Positions 38,198-48,043 of a stretch of 64,000 bases of DNA are shown piece after piece. Every line of letters begins with the position of its first letter. Positions within the stretch are counted from its first letter, which is position 1. Under the pieces are notes generated by a model. That model ran no database searches. It saw nothing but the letters and a program-made list of their open reading frames with translations, and was not told where the DNA came from. The DNA is from Candidatus Accumulibacter aalborgensis (GTDB taxonomy: Bacteria > Pseudomonadota > Gammaproteobacteria > Burkholderiales > Rhodocyclaceae), in assembly GCF_900089955.1 (NCBI RefSeq), contig NZ_FLQX01000035.1:1-64000 (forward strand). Reading direction: 5' to 3'. A program made the position numbers and the translations under genes.

Positions 38198-38976
38198 CAG
38201 GGACCTTTTTTCAGGGCTTCAGGAAACAGACGGAAGAAATTATCCGTCGTGGCGTCAACAACTTCTTGATAATCCAGACCACGCAGTCGCGCCACCTCCT
38301 CGGCAACGTGCTTGACGTAGCCAGGCTGGTTGGTCTTTCCCCGATATGGAACCGGAGCGAGATACGGTGAGTCGGTTTCGACCAGGAGCCGGTCGAGCGG
38401 AACGCGCCGGGCGACGTCCCTGACCGTGTGCGCATTCTTGAAGGTCACGATGCCGGACATGGAAATGTAGAAACCCTGATCAAGCGCCGCTTCGGCGACC
38501 TCCCAGTTCTCGGTGAAACAGTGCATCACGCCCCCTGCTTCGCCTGCCTCCTCCTCTTTCATCAGCCGCAGGGTATCGGCTGCCGCATCTCTGGTGTGCA
38601 CCACCAGCGGCTTGGCGGCCTCACGAGCGGCGCGAATGTGCGTCCGAAAGCGCTCTCGCTGCCACTCGGGCGCGTCCTTGTGCCAGTAGTAATCCAGCCC
38701 GGTCTCGCCGATGGCGATGACTCTCGGATGGCGAGCCAGGTCGACGAGTTCGACGATGCTCGGTTCTTGCACCGCAGTCGCCTCGGGATGGACACCGACC
38801 GAGGCGAGCAGCATCGGCCAGGCTTCAGCCAACGCCAGCACACGCGGCAGGTCCTCAAGCGTGACGCTGATGCACAGGGCGCAACCGACATCATTACTTG
38901 CCATTAACGCCACGATCTCGGCGATCCTCGCGGACAGATCAGGAAAGTCAAGGTGGCAGTGCGAATCAACCAGCAT
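38197..38976 (-). CDS. tatD: TatD family metal-dependent hydrolase
   Basis: The 259-residue TIM-barrel hydrolase (DNase-like) has metal ligands in MLVDSHCHLDF, IGETGLDYYW, PLVVHTRDA, MHCFTENWE and LVETDSPYLAP. TatD-type proteins are associated with DNA repair or quality control rather than export. It lies downstream of pilZ with a short gap, in the usual cluster. Confidence 0.95.
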   Translation of the reverse strand: MLVDSHCHLDFPDLSARIAEIVALMASNDVGCALCISVTLEDLPRVLALAEAWPMLLASVGVHPEATAVQEPSIVELVDLARHPRVIAIGETGLDYYWHKDAPEWQRERFRTHIRAAREAAKPLVVHTRDAAADTLRLMKEEEAGEAGGVMHCFTENWEVAEAALDQGFYISMSGIVTFKNAHTVRDVARRVPLDRLLVETDSPYLAPVPYRGKTNQPGYVKHVAEEVARLRGLDYQEVVDATTDNFFRLFPEALKKGP

Positions 38977-38994
38977 GTGGCAAGCGTCAGACCG

Positions 38995-39375
38995 TCAGAT
39001 GGTGTGTGTCGGGCGACCGGACTGCATGACTCCGCCGAGGAGGCCTTCGATACGCCGGCGAGCCTCGGTACCGGCGTCATCGTTCTTGAAATGAACGCCT
39101 ATTCCCTGTGCCTTGTTGTTCTGGGCGCCAACCGGCGTGATCCACACCACCGTACCCGCAATCGGTAGTTTTGCCGGATCGTCCATCAGCGATAGCAGCA
39201 TGAACACTTCGTCGCCGATGGAATAGTTGCGGGTGGTCGGAACAAAGACGCCTCCATAACGCAAGAGCGGCATGAATGCGGCGTAGAGCGCCGACTTCGA
39301 GTTGATGGTCAGCGACAGGACAGTCGGCCGCGGTACGGCAGGGACCGCTGGCTTGTGCTGGTTTGCGTCTGGCAT
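38995..39375 (-). CDS. pilZ: PilZ-domain type IV pilus protein
   Basis: The 126-residue PilZ protein (LSLTINSKSALYAAFMPLLR, NYSIGDEVFMLLSLMDDPAK, GTVVWITPVGAQNNKAQGIG, VHF) lacks the RxxxR c-di-GMP motif, as in true pilus PilZ. It would act in type IV pilus biogenesis in the cytoplasm. It lies six bases after holB. Confidence 0.92.
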   Translation of the reverse strand: MPDANQHKPAVPAVPRPTVLSLTINSKSALYAAFMPLLRYGGVFVPTTRNYSIGDEVFMLLSLMDDPAKLPIAGTVVWITPVGAQNNKAQGIGVHFKNDDAGTEARRRIEGLLGGVMQSGRPTHTI

Positions 39376-39381
39376 AGCGCC

Positions 39382-40422
39382 TCAGGAGGTTCGGAAAAGA
39401 CGGGTGTAGTTCAGGAAAAAGTCTTCGAGAAACAGGCGGCTATTCAGGGGTTGCTCGCACTGGCGCTGGTATTGTATCGCCTTTCGGTTGAACACCAAAA
39501 GCCTGCGCGTGTCGGTCGCTTGCGCCAGGCGTTGGAGCAGCGCTGCCTGCGCCAGAAAGTAGCGTGGCGGCAGACCCTCGCTAGCCAGAGTCAGATCGAA
39601 GAGCCATTTCTGTGCCCAGTCGAGCGTGCGTTTCAGAGGCGCCGGCCGTTTTTCCGCCTTCACCACCTTGTCCATCTGGGCGGCGCCGGCCAAGGGGTCA
39701 AGGCGCTCGGCTCGCGAGACCTGCGCCAGCAGCGAATCGAGCAGCGCGCGCTCGTTGCTGCCAGCGAGTTCAAGCGCCAGCAGCGGCGAACCACCGGCCA
39801 GCGCCAGCCAGTCTCCGGCGTCGCATACGCCGGCCTGGTGCAGCCATTTTGTCGCCGTGTGGACCGCCGGCCGTCGCACGGGAATCGACTGACAGCGGCT
39901 ACGAATCGTCGGCAGCAAGCGGTGAGGCTCACTTGAAACCAATATAAATACGGTACCTGAAAGTGGTTCTTCAAGTGCTTTCAGAAGTGCGTTGGCGGTC
40001 GCACGATTCATCGCCTCAGCCGGGTTGAGCAACACCACGCGCGCACCATGGCGGTGAGTCCCCAGATGGAGAAAGTCATCCAGTGCACGCACCTGATCGA
40101 TGGTGATTTGCTGGCTTGGTTTCTTCTTGCCCGCTTCCTCGCCGGCCACCACATCTCCCCCCTCGCCTTCGGTGAGAGCACCTGGCAGCAGCAAGCGCAA
40201 GTCCGGGTGGTGACCCTGCGCCAGCCAGCCGCAGGCCAGGCATCTGCCGCAGGCGCTGCCCACCGTGGTGAGCTTCTCGCAGAGCAGCGATTCGGCAAAG
40301 GCGCGCGCCAGATCGAACTTGCCGATTCCTCGCTGGCCCGTCATCAGAAGTGCGTGCGGCAACTGCGCTCGCCTGGCACCAAGTTGCTGCCAGACTTGAT
40401 CGTGTAGTTCAATTATGTTCAT
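39382..40422 (-). CDS. holB: DNA polymerase III subunit delta'
   Basis: HolB is part of the clamp loader. The 346 residues have a degenerate P-loop region ([20 protein letters not shown]), a zinc-binding site ([20 protein letters not shown]), and [20 protein letters not shown] then [10 protein letters not shown]. It overlaps tmk by four bases. Confidence 0.95.
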   Translation of the reverse strand: MNIIELHDQVWQQLGARRAQLPHALLMTGQRGIGKFDLARAFAESLLCEKLTTVGSACGRCLACGWLAQGHHPDLRLLLPGALTEGEGGDVVAGEEAGKKKPSQQITIDQVRALDDFLHLGTHRHGARVVLLNPAEAMNRATANALLKALEEPLSGTVFILVSSEPHRLLPTIRSRCQSIPVRRPAVHTATKWLHQAGVCDAGDWLALAGGSPLLALELAGSNERALLDSLLAQVSRAERLDPLAGAAQMDKVVKAEKRPAPLKRTLDWAQKWLFDLTLASEGLPPRYFLAQAALLQRLAQATDTRRLLVFNRKAIQYQRQCEQPLNSRLFLEDFFLNYTRLFRTS

Positions 40423-41054
40423 AAACAGTACGTCACAATGTTTGTTTCAACCAGTTTCTGGATTGTTTCCGGCACCTGATCGGCGTCGATCACCCGCATG
40501 CGCCGCGGCGCCGCGGCCGCACGCTCGAGATAAGCGACGCGCACACGCTCGTGGAAGTCGGCCCGTTCGTGCTCGAAGCGGTCCAACTCACGCGCCTGAG
40601 CGGCTATTCGCCGGCCTGCGATCGGCGAGGGCAGATCGAAGAGCAGCGTCAGATCAGGTTGCAGGTCAGCATGTACCCATTGTTCGAGTTGGGTGAACTT
40701 TCTCCGTTCAAGGCCACGGCCACCACTCTGGTAGGCGTAGGTTGCGTCGCTGAAACGGTCGCAGATGACCCAGTCGCCACGTTCCAGTGCGGGTTCGATC
40801 ACCTGTGCCAAGTGCTCGCGACGGGCGGCGAACATTAGCAGGGCTTCGGTCTCGAGGTGCATGGCTTCGTGCAGCAGCAGTTCGCGGAGCTTTTCACCGA
40901 GCGGCGTGCCGCCGGGTTCGCGGGTCGAGATCACCGGCAGGCCGCGCCCGCGCACGAACGCCGCTGCGGCGGCAATATGGCTACTCTTGCCCGCACCGTC
41001 GATGCCCTCGAAAGTGATGAATTTGCCGCGCGGCTTGCGCTCGCCTGGGATCAA
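40419..41054 (-). CDS. tmk: Thymidylate kinase
   Basis: The enzyme phosphorylates dTMP to dTDP. The 211 residues have P-loop [48 protein letters not shown] and a lid Arg region. ATGA-type overlaps with mltG and holB indicate a tight operon. Confidence 0.96.
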   Translation of the reverse strand: MIPGERKPRGKFITFEGIDGAGKSSHIAAAAAFVRGRGLPVISTREPGGTPLGEKLRELLLHEAMHLETEALLMFAARREHLAQVIEPALERGDWVICDRFSDATYAYQSGGRGLERRKFTQLEQWVHADLQPDLTLLFDLPSPIAGRRIAAQARELDRFEHERADFHERVRVAYLERAAAAPRRMRVIDADQVPETIQKLVETNIVTYCL

Positions 41055-42052
41055 TATTTTCCGCCTTTCTGATAACGCGTCACCGCCTGCCGGTGTTCGT
41101 CGAGCGTACGCGAAAAATGACTGCTGCCGTCGCCACGCGCGACAAAATACAGCGCTTCGGTGAGTGCCGGATGCATTGCCGCTTGTACGGAAGCCAGGCC
41201 CGGCATGGCGATCGGTGTCGGTGGCAGACCAGGACGCGTATAGGTGTTGTAGGGGGTATCGCTGAGCAGGTCGCTCTTGTGCAGTTTGCCGTCGAAACGC
41301 TCACCCAGCCCGTAGATCACCGTCGGATCGGTCTGCAGCAGCATCTCCCGGCGCAGGCGGTTGACGAACACGCCGGCAATCAGGGATCTGTCTTCCGCAC
41401 GGCCGGTTTCCTTTTCGATGATCGACGCCATGATCAAGGCCTGGTAGGCATCACGATAGGGGAGTCCCTCCGCCCTCGCCTGCCACTCTCGCGCCAGGTG
41501 TCGCTGCATCGCCCGTCGCGCACGAGCCAGCAAATCGACATCGCTGCTGCGCTTGGCAAAGAGATAGGTATCGGGAAAGAAAAGGCCCTCGGCAGCCTCT
41601 TCCGGCGCACCGATCAGGCTCATGAGTTCGCTTTCCGACACTCCGGCGGTGTCGTGCCGAAGGTCCGGATTCGCGTCCAGGCGCTCGCGCATCTGGCGGA
41701 AGGTCCATCCTTCAATGAAGGCGAGTTCGCCTTGTGTGACATCGCCACGAGTCAGTTTCCGCAACAGGTCCAGCGGCGTGACACCACGGTCGATGGCGTA
41801 ACTGCCAGCCTTGATCGACGTCTCGATGCGCAGCCAGCGAGCAGCAAGGACCAGCATCCAGGGGTCGAGTTCGGCACCCGCCGCGGCGATCTCGCGGACG
41901 GCAGCGCGCAGGCTGCTGCCGGGCGCGATGGTAAATTCAATCTGCTCGCGCGGCAGAGCGATCGGCGACAGCAGCAGCGACGCAAAAACGGCCGCCAGCA
42001 GCAAGACCACAAGCAGAGCGACAATGAACAGGTTTCGGAGGTGTTTGCGCAT
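41051..42052 (-). CDS. mltG: Endolytic murein transglycosylase
   Basis: MltG cuts nascent glycan strands at the inner membrane. One N-terminal helix ([20 protein letters not shown]) precedes the YceG domain, with the catalytic Glu in ASIIEKETG and conserved [22 protein letters not shown] and [12 protein letters not shown]. The ATG at 42052 places the helix near the N-terminus; an in-frame ATG at 42097 would add 15 residues. It heads the mltG-tmk-holB-pilZ-tatD operon. Confidence 0.94.
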   Translation of the reverse strand: MRKHLRNLFIVALLVVLLLAAVFASLLLSPIALPREQIEFTIAPGSSLRAAVREIAAAGAELDPWMLVLAARWLRIETSIKAGSYAIDRGVTPLDLLRKLTRGDVTQGELAFIEGWTFRQMRERLDANPDLRHDTAGVSESELMSLIGAPEEAAEGLFFPDTYLFAKRSSDVDLLARARRAMQRHLAREWQARAEGLPYRDAYQALIMASIIEKETGRAEDRSLIAGVFVNRLRREMLLQTDPTVIYGLGERFDGKLHKSDLLSDTPYNTYTRPGLPPTPIAMPGLASVQAAMHPALTEALYFVARGDGSSHFSRTLDEHRQAVTRYQKGGKY

Positions 42053-42169
42053 CAATCCGGCGAAGCGGGGCGGCTGCTGGGGCTGGGACGGGAGCAAGGG
42101 CTGCGACTGGCTCTATAATAGCCGAAACCCTAAGCACTCCCCCAACCCTTGATGGAATCTAGAGCAACG

Positions 42170-43186
42170 ATGAACTCGATCTGGCAGGAATTTCTGGGTG
42201 CCTCTGGTGCCCGCATCGATCACGGTCTGGTCATGGATTTCGGCGATGCGGCGGCAGAACTGGCGGCAGCCCGTGACGCAACCATCGTCTCACCGCTGAC
42301 CCATCTTGGCCTGATCGACGTCGCGGGGCCTGATGGCAAGGATTTTCTGCATCATCAACTGACCAGCGACGTGAACCACCTGGCCGCTGATGCGGCGCAG
42401 CATTCGGCCTGGTGCTCGGCCAAGGGCAGGATGCTGGCCAGCTTTCTGATCTTTCGCAGCGGTCCCGACTACCACCTGCAACTGGCGGCGGATCTGCTGC
42501 CGGCGATGCACAGGCGACTGCAGATGTTCATCCTGCGCAGCAAGGTGACCGTCGCCGACCAGTCTGGCTGCCGTGAACTCGTCGGTTTGTCCGGTCCGCA
42601 AGCGGAAATGGCCCTGCAGACGGCCAGCCTGCCGATTCCCGCCGGGCTGCTGAGCACTGCCGCTTTCGCCGAGGGGGTCGTCATCCGGCTCGACAACAGT
42701 CGTTTCGAGATTGCCATCGATAGCGATGCGGCCACCCGTCTCTGGCCAGACCTGCAGTCGCACGCTCGCCCGGCGGGGACCGCGGTCTGGCAATGGCTCG
42801 ACATCCAGGCCGGCATCCCGCTGATCACCGCGCAGACGAAAGAGGAGTTTGTTCCGCAAATGGCCGATTTCGAGCGACTGGGTGCGGTCAGCTTCCACAA
42901 GGGTTGCTATCCCGGCCAGGAAATCATCGCCCGCACGCAGTACCTGGGCAAGGTCAAGCGTCACCTGTATCGCGCTCACTCGGCCAGCCCGATGGCCGCC
43001 GGCAACGCGATCTTTTCGCCGGCCAACCCTGACCATCCTTGCGGCATGGTCGCCAACGCAGCGCCGGCTCCGACTGGGGGATACGACGCCCTGGTGGTCG
43101 TCCAGGAGAATTTTGTCGCCGCAGGAGATCTCGAGCTTGCCTCTCCGGGCGGCCCGCGCATCGACCTGCGATCGCTAAGCAGCTAG
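42170..43186 (+). CDS. ygfZ: Folate-binding protein YgfZ (Fe-S assembly/repair)
   Basis: The 338-residue GcvT-like protein uses tetrahydrofolate in Fe-S cluster enzyme maintenance. The signature is KGCYPGQEIIARTQYLGKVK; other typical stretches are HHQLTSDVNHL and WCSAKGRMLA. The start at ATG 42170 (MNSIWQEFLGASGAR) is the second in-frame candidate, chosen by homology layout. It is divergent from mltG. Confidence 0.94.
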   Translation: MNSIWQEFLGASGARIDHGLVMDFGDAAAELAAARDATIVSPLTHLGLIDVAGPDGKDFLHHQLTSDVNHLAADAAQHSAWCSAKGRMLASFLIFRSGPDYHLQLAADLLPAMHRRLQMFILRSKVTVADQSGCRELVGLSGPQAEMALQTASLPIPAGLLSTAAFAEGVVIRLDNSRFEIAIDSDAATRLWPDLQSHARPAGTAVWQWLDIQAGIPLITAQTKEEFVPQMADFERLGAVSFHKGCYPGQEIIARTQYLGKVKRHLYRAHSASPMAAGNAIFSPANPDHPCGMVANAAPAPTGGYDALVVVQENFVAAGDLELASPGGPRIDLRSLSS

Positions 43187-43222
43187 AGCGTGCTGGCCCA
43201 CTCCCTGCCCGATGACCTTGCT

Positions 43223-43294
43223 GTAGGGTGCAATAAGCGAAGCCCATTGCACGGCATCATTCCAGCGCCATGTCCGTTGCTTATTGCGCCCTAC
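43223..43294. repeat. Hairpin MITE-like element
   Basis: Terminal arms GTAGGGTGCAATAAGC and, inverted, GCTTATTGCGCCCTAC bound a 72-base element without coding capacity. A further copy of one arm is at 7121-7152. It sits between ygfZ and the NRDE gene and may supply the latter with its 5' region. Confidence 0.6.
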
Positions 43295-44066
43295 CCTATC
43301 TTTGTCAGCCGACGATGTGCCTGATCGTACTCGCCTGGCAGGCACACCCCGACTATCCGCTGGTTGTGGCCGCCAACCGCGACGAATTCTTCTCCCGCCC
43401 GGCAGCACCTGCTACGTTCTGGCCTGAAGCGCCGCAGGTCCTGGCCGGGCGCGATCTCGAAGCCGGCGGTACCTGGCTGGGAGTCAGCCGCGGTCAGCGC
43501 TTCGCCGCGCTGACCAATTACCGTGACGGCAGCAAGCAGCTCGTCGATGCGCGCTCGCGCGGCGCGCTGGTCGCCGATTTTCTGACCGGCAATACCCGCT
43601 CGGACGCCTATCTGGCGCAGGTCGCGGCAGCATCGGCCGCTTACAATGGTTTCAATCTCTTCGTTGGCGATGGCGAGTCCCTCGCCTACTACTCGAACCG
43701 TGGCGACGACCCGCCACGCCGACTGATGCCCGGGGTTTACGGCCTCTCCAACCACCTGCTTGACACCCAATGGCCCAAGCTGGCCAGCGCCAAGGCTGCC
43801 TTTGCCGAAGCGCTGACGACGCTGCCGGCACAGGCGCCGTTCTTCGAACTGCTCGCCGACCAGGAGATCGTTCCTGACTCCCATCTGCCGGAAACCGGCG
43901 TGCCGCTTGAGTGGGAACGCATCCTGTCGGCCGTTTTCGTGCGCTCCGAAAACTACGGAACGCGGGCAGCCACACTCCTCACTCGGCACCGGAACGGGCA
44001 AACCTGCCTCGTCGAACGAAGCTTCGACGAGGCAGCGGTGGTCGTCGGCGAGGTCTGCGAAGCGTT

Positions 44067-45058
<992 letters not shown>

Positions 45059-45176
45059 TCAGAACAGCGCGATCAACAGCCGTCGGCTTTCTTCTTCCGT
45101 TCGCCTCGCGCGAGGCGCACAATGACGAACAAAGACGAGCAGAACAGACGACCACTATCGATGTCCGGGGTGAGCA

Positions 45177-45677
45177 GTGAAGACAGGCATATTTCTGCAG
45201 GAGCAACCGCTGTTCGGCGGGGTTGACGACCATGCGATGAGCGCCATCATCCCGCTCTTGCGGGAACTGGAATTCGCTGCGGGTGAGGCGATTGTCCGCG
45301 AGGGCGAAGATGGCGATTCGCTGTTCGTGATTTGCCGCGGCTCGGTCGAGGTGCTCAAGGCCAGCCCTGCTGCGAATGGTATGGTCGCCACGCGCATCGC
45401 CGTTTTGAACGTCGGCGATGTCTTCGGCGAGATGGAGTTGATCGACATGCAGCGCCGATCGGCGACCGTGCGCGCACTCGAAGCGGTCTCTGTTCTGGCG
45501 CTGTCGAACGGCGATCTCTTCCGTATCTACGAGTCCGACATGCCGACGTTCACCCTGATCGTCCTTAACCTGGCGCGAGAGCTGAGCCGCCGTTTGCGCA
45601 GCATCGACGATCTGGCGGTGCGCTGGATGCCCAGCGGCGCTGACGCCGACTCCTCGGCACTAGCGTCGAATCACTGA
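45177..45677 (+). CDS. Cyclic-nucleotide-binding domain protein
   Basis: The 166-residue single CRP/cNMP-type domain (FAAGEAIVREGEDGDSLFVI, GDVFGEMELIDMQRRSATVR) retains FGEMELI and RRSATVR, the phosphate-binding cassette. No DNA-binding helix-turn-helix follows, so it is probably a signalling adaptor rather than a CRP regulator. The start is GTG at 45177. It could sense the product of the cyclase-HDOD protein (inference). Confidence 0.82.
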   Translation: MKTGIFLQEQPLFGGVDDHAMSAIIPLLRELEFAAGEAIVREGEDGDSLFVICRGSVEVLKASPAANGMVATRIAVLNVGDVFGEMELIDMQRRSATVRALEAVSVLALSNGDLFRIYESDMPTFTLIVLNLARELSRRLRSIDDLAVRWMPSGADADSSALASNH

Positions 45678-46042
45678 CCCGCCTTCAGCTTCTCCTGCCA
45701 CGCGCGCATGGCAATCACGAGCCTTCCGGACATCGTGACGTATTCGCCGTAGAGCAGGCTATAGGCCTCAACCATCCTGCCGGACGCAGCCAAGTCAAGC
45801 ACCCGTGCGGCGAGTTGATGAAACTCGGCGTGCAAACGTTGCACAGCCTGGAAGTACTCTGAAACCCGTTGTTCAGCCGACAAGTGAGATCCGTACAGCC
45901 ATTTGCCGAATTCGCATTGGTTGTCCGCTCGAATATACTCCCGATCCATCCCCGAATACGCCCCAAGAACCGCGTTCCTGAGATGCGTCATCCACACGGC
46001 ATGCTGGCCGATCGCCGCTTCGATGTCCACCACATCATTCAT
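45671..46042 (-). CDS. Stand-alone CZB (chemoreceptor zinc-binding) protein
   Basis: The 123 residues match the CZB domain: QHAVWMTHLRNAVLG (His), CEFGKWLYG (Cys), HAEFHQLAARVLDLA (two His). CZB domains bind zinc and sit at the end of chemoreceptors or diguanylate cyclases; here the domain stands alone. The ATG at 46042 is chosen. It is convergent with the cNMP gene, with the 3' ends overlapping by seven bases. Confidence 0.85.
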   Translation of the reverse strand: MNDVVDIEAAIGQHAVWMTHLRNAVLGAYSGMDREYIRADNQCEFGKWLYGSHLSAEQRVSEYFQAVQRLHAEFHQLAARVLDLAASGRMVEAYSLLYGEYVTMSGRLVIAMRAWQEKLKAGQ

Positions 46043-46119
46043 CCCGTTTTTCTCCTGAAACATCAATGCACACTTTAACCGCATAGGCACAGCATTGACC
46101 TCGGCCGTGCGATCAGTGC

Positions 46120-46215
46120 TTATCCGAATCGTTCGGCAGAGGTGACATAAGGCATCGTGACGTTCCTTTCCAATAGGGTGTACTCGTCCGTGCGAAAGGC
46201 ACGTGCCATGGCTTC
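46120..46215 (-). pseudogene. Possible Rpn-family (PD-D/ExK nuclease) tail fragment
   Basis: The minus strand gives ARAFRTDEYTLLERNVTMPY then VTSAERFG stop, resembling the linker and C-terminal start (MPYVTSxER) of Rpn recombination-promoting nucleases. It is very short and the identification is weak. Confidence 0.3.
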
Positions 46216-46266
46216 ACGGCGGACGGGAGGCTGCTCGAAATCGGCCAGCGATCTTGAGGTGCCGCC

Positions 46267-46497
46267 TCAGAAGAACTGCTTGGCGAAGTTGGCCAGGGCC
46301 AGCGCCAACACGGTGGTGACAATCCACTTGACCAGGCCCAACTCAGCCTTGACCTCGGCGATGTCCAGCTTGGTGGCGATTCTCTCGTCGATCAAGCGGG
46401 CCTGTTCTTCCGCGAGGATCTCTGCCTGTGCTTCAGGCATACCGGCTTCGGTCAGGCGTTTGACGAACTTGTGGGTGTCGAAAGTGATCGTGCTCAT
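46267..46497 (-). CDS. DUF1640 (MCUR1/CCDC90-like) coiled-coil membrane-anchored protein, copy C
   Basis: The 76 residues have a head (MSTITFDTHKFVKRLTEAG, MPEAQAEILAEEQARLI), a short stalk (DERIATKLDIAEVKAELGLV) and an anchor (KWIVTTVLALALANFAKQFF). An alternative start three codons upstream (MLPM) parallels the MLAPM of copies A and B, although the leader differs. The anchor end is nearly identical to copy A and close to copy D. The biological role is unknown. Confidence 0.75.
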   Translation of the reverse strand: MSTITFDTHKFVKRLTEAGMPEAQAEILAEEQARLIDERIATKLDIAEVKAELGLVKWIVTTVLALALANFAKQFF

Positions 46498-46851
46498 GGG
46501 AAGCATCCTACGCTACTTGACGAGCCAATCACAACGGGAGTTTGGTGCCCGCCGAAATCGTGACGGGCAACCATAAATCTGTCATCGGCAAAAATGCCGA
46601 ACGACTTGGCCACGTGCAGGGCACCGACGGTTTTCGGGGGCCGCAAACGCGGCCAGAGGCGCAGCCCGGGTAAACACGCCCGGACTACCGCCTTGGTCCA
46701 TATGGGTGACTCGTGCGGACTAGTTCCGACACCGCAAGAACGAAAACCAGGGCGCGAACGCCGCACTGATGCCAAGAGCGGAGTAGCTCACGAAATTATC
46801 ACCGCTGCATAGCACGAGATCTTTTTAACTTGCTGACAAGGGCCGGTAATG
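46498..46851. other. Intergenic stretch, nothing recognised
   Basis: Open frames here have neither credible starts nor recognisable motifs. No repeat partner was found within the window. Confidence 0.4.
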
Positions 46852-46960
46852 GGTGACCCCGGCGGCGCGTGACCCCGGCGGTTGTGATCTGACCCTGGCG
46901 GCTTGTGCTGGCGCGTGATCCGCAATGTGATTAGGGCATGTGGAGACCGATGCCGCGCAA
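46852..46960 (+). mobile_element. IS21-like left-end remnant with start of an IstA-like frame
   Basis: Three spaced copies of TGACCC(C/T)GGCGG (46854-46901) are followed by GTGGAGACCGATGCC, the arrangement found just before istA in IS21-type elements, and a few IstA-like codons. The reading frame then dissolves into the promoter region of the PEP-CTERM gene. Confidence 0.4.
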
Positions 46961-46993
46961 CCGAACAACTGATTGGCCTAAAAAGCCTTCGAT

Positions 46994-47012
46994 GTGTCGA
47001 AAAATTTTACAC
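46994..47012 (+). promoter_or_regulatory. Putative activator site (same motif as 4964-4982)
   Basis: GTGTCGAAAAATTTTACAC differs from the site at 4964 by one base and lies 62 bases before a sigma-54 promoter. The recurrence at two PEP-CTERM genes 42 kb apart argues for a shared regulator. Confidence 0.65.
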
Positions 47013-47074
47013 ATGGCCTTTTCAGAATCGTTCTACTTTTACTATGTAACTGTTTAAATTAATGTATATATTTA

Positions 47075-47090
47075 TGGCACGGAAATTGCT
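47075..47090 (+). promoter_or_regulatory. Sigma-54 promoter of PEP-CTERM gene
   Basis: TGGCACGGAAATTGCT is a perfect match to the -24/-12 consensus. AT-rich sequence fills the space between it and the palindrome at 46994. The ATG is 80 bases downstream. Confidence 0.88.
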
Positions 47091-47169
47091 CAGTAGTGTT
47101 TGCTCGGGTCATCGCGATTAAAGCGTGACATTTCTCTCACAACCAACTTAACCCCACACAGAGGTAGCC

Positions 47170-47805
47170 ATGCAAATCAAAAACCTGATCTCCGCAGCAG
47201 TTGTCGCCGCTGCAACCGTCGCCGCTCCGGCTGCGCAAGCCGCCTTCATTAATGGCGGCGTCTCCTTCGTCGGCGGCTTCCCTATTCCCGCTGCACTGAC
47301 CAACCTGCCGACCAGCCTGGTAAGCGGACTGTCGTCGTTCGACGTTGATGCCGTAACGATCGGCGTCGGCGCGTCGGGTGATCTGACCCCCGCCGCTGGT
47401 GTGGGAACAGCGTTCGACTTCAGTAACACTAGCGTGCCGCAGACCGTGTTCCTAGCGGGCGGCTTCACTTTCAAGGTCCTGAGTTGGGGCGCGCCGGTTC
47501 CGACGGCGATGACTTGCACCGCAGGCAATTGCGGGGATGCGATTTCATTCAGCGCGCTGGGTGAAGTGAGCGGAGGAGGTTTCGACCCCACCGGCTTCAC
47601 GATGTCGTGGTCTGCCAACGGCACCTGCAATGAGAGCACTACCGTTCCGGGAACTTGTGGCGATGGCGAGACCGCTTCGTGGTCAGCGAGCATCAGCGCC
47701 ACCGGTAAAGAGCCGACCGTTCCCGAACCTGGTTCGCTCGCCCTGGTCGGCTTGGCGCTCGCTGGTGTGCGTTCCTTGTCCCGTCGCAAAACTAGCGAGG
47801 CCTGA
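47170..47805 (+). CDS. PEP-CTERM sorting-domain secreted protein
   Basis: The 211-residue protein begins with a signal peptide (MQIKNLISAAVVAAATVAAP then AAQAA). The body is beta-rich and Gly/Ser/Thr-rich with four Cys (CTAGNC, CNESTTVPGTC). The C-terminal tail is VPEPGSLALVGLALAGV then RSLSRRK, the canonical PEP motif, membrane stretch and basic end. Exosortase processing to the surface or matrix is expected. An AGAGG ribosome site precedes the ATG. Confidence 0.9.
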   Translation: MQIKNLISAAVVAAATVAAPAAQAAFINGGVSFVGGFPIPAALTNLPTSLVSGLSSFDVDAVTIGVGASGDLTPAAGVGTAFDFSNTSVPQTVFLAGGFTFKVLSWGAPVPTAMTCTAGNCGDAISFSALGEVSGGGFDPTGFTMSWSANGTCNESTTVPGTCGDGETASWSASISATGKEPTVPEPGSLALVGLALAGVRSLSRRKTSEA

Positions 47806-48043
47806 GCTTCGCTTCCGCGCACCGCCGGGGTCACCCCGCCGGGTAGCGTAGCGGGCAGGCTTGCACCTGCCTGCCCTCATCAAACCGTGCGTGCGAATTT
47901 CCCGCACACGGCTTTCCGATGCTCTTGACGCCAAGGCCATGCGCCGAGTTACCGCCCGTCTTCGCAGGAACTTGGTACAGCCCGTAGCGCCCGTAGAGAT
48001 GAGCACTTGGAAACCGGCGGAAGCCGGTTGGGCCGGTTGGCGC
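47806..48043 (-). ncRNA. Group II intron-like structured remnant (tentative)
   Basis: On the minus strand a hairpin AGCCGTGTGCGGG / TTCGCACGCACGGTT is followed by TTGATGAGGG and a second hairpin GGGCAGGC / GCCTGCCC. This succession is reminiscent of the structured part flanking maturase genes in group II introns. No reverse transcriptase is present. It could equally be a double terminator for the convergent genes on both sides. Confidence 0.3.
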
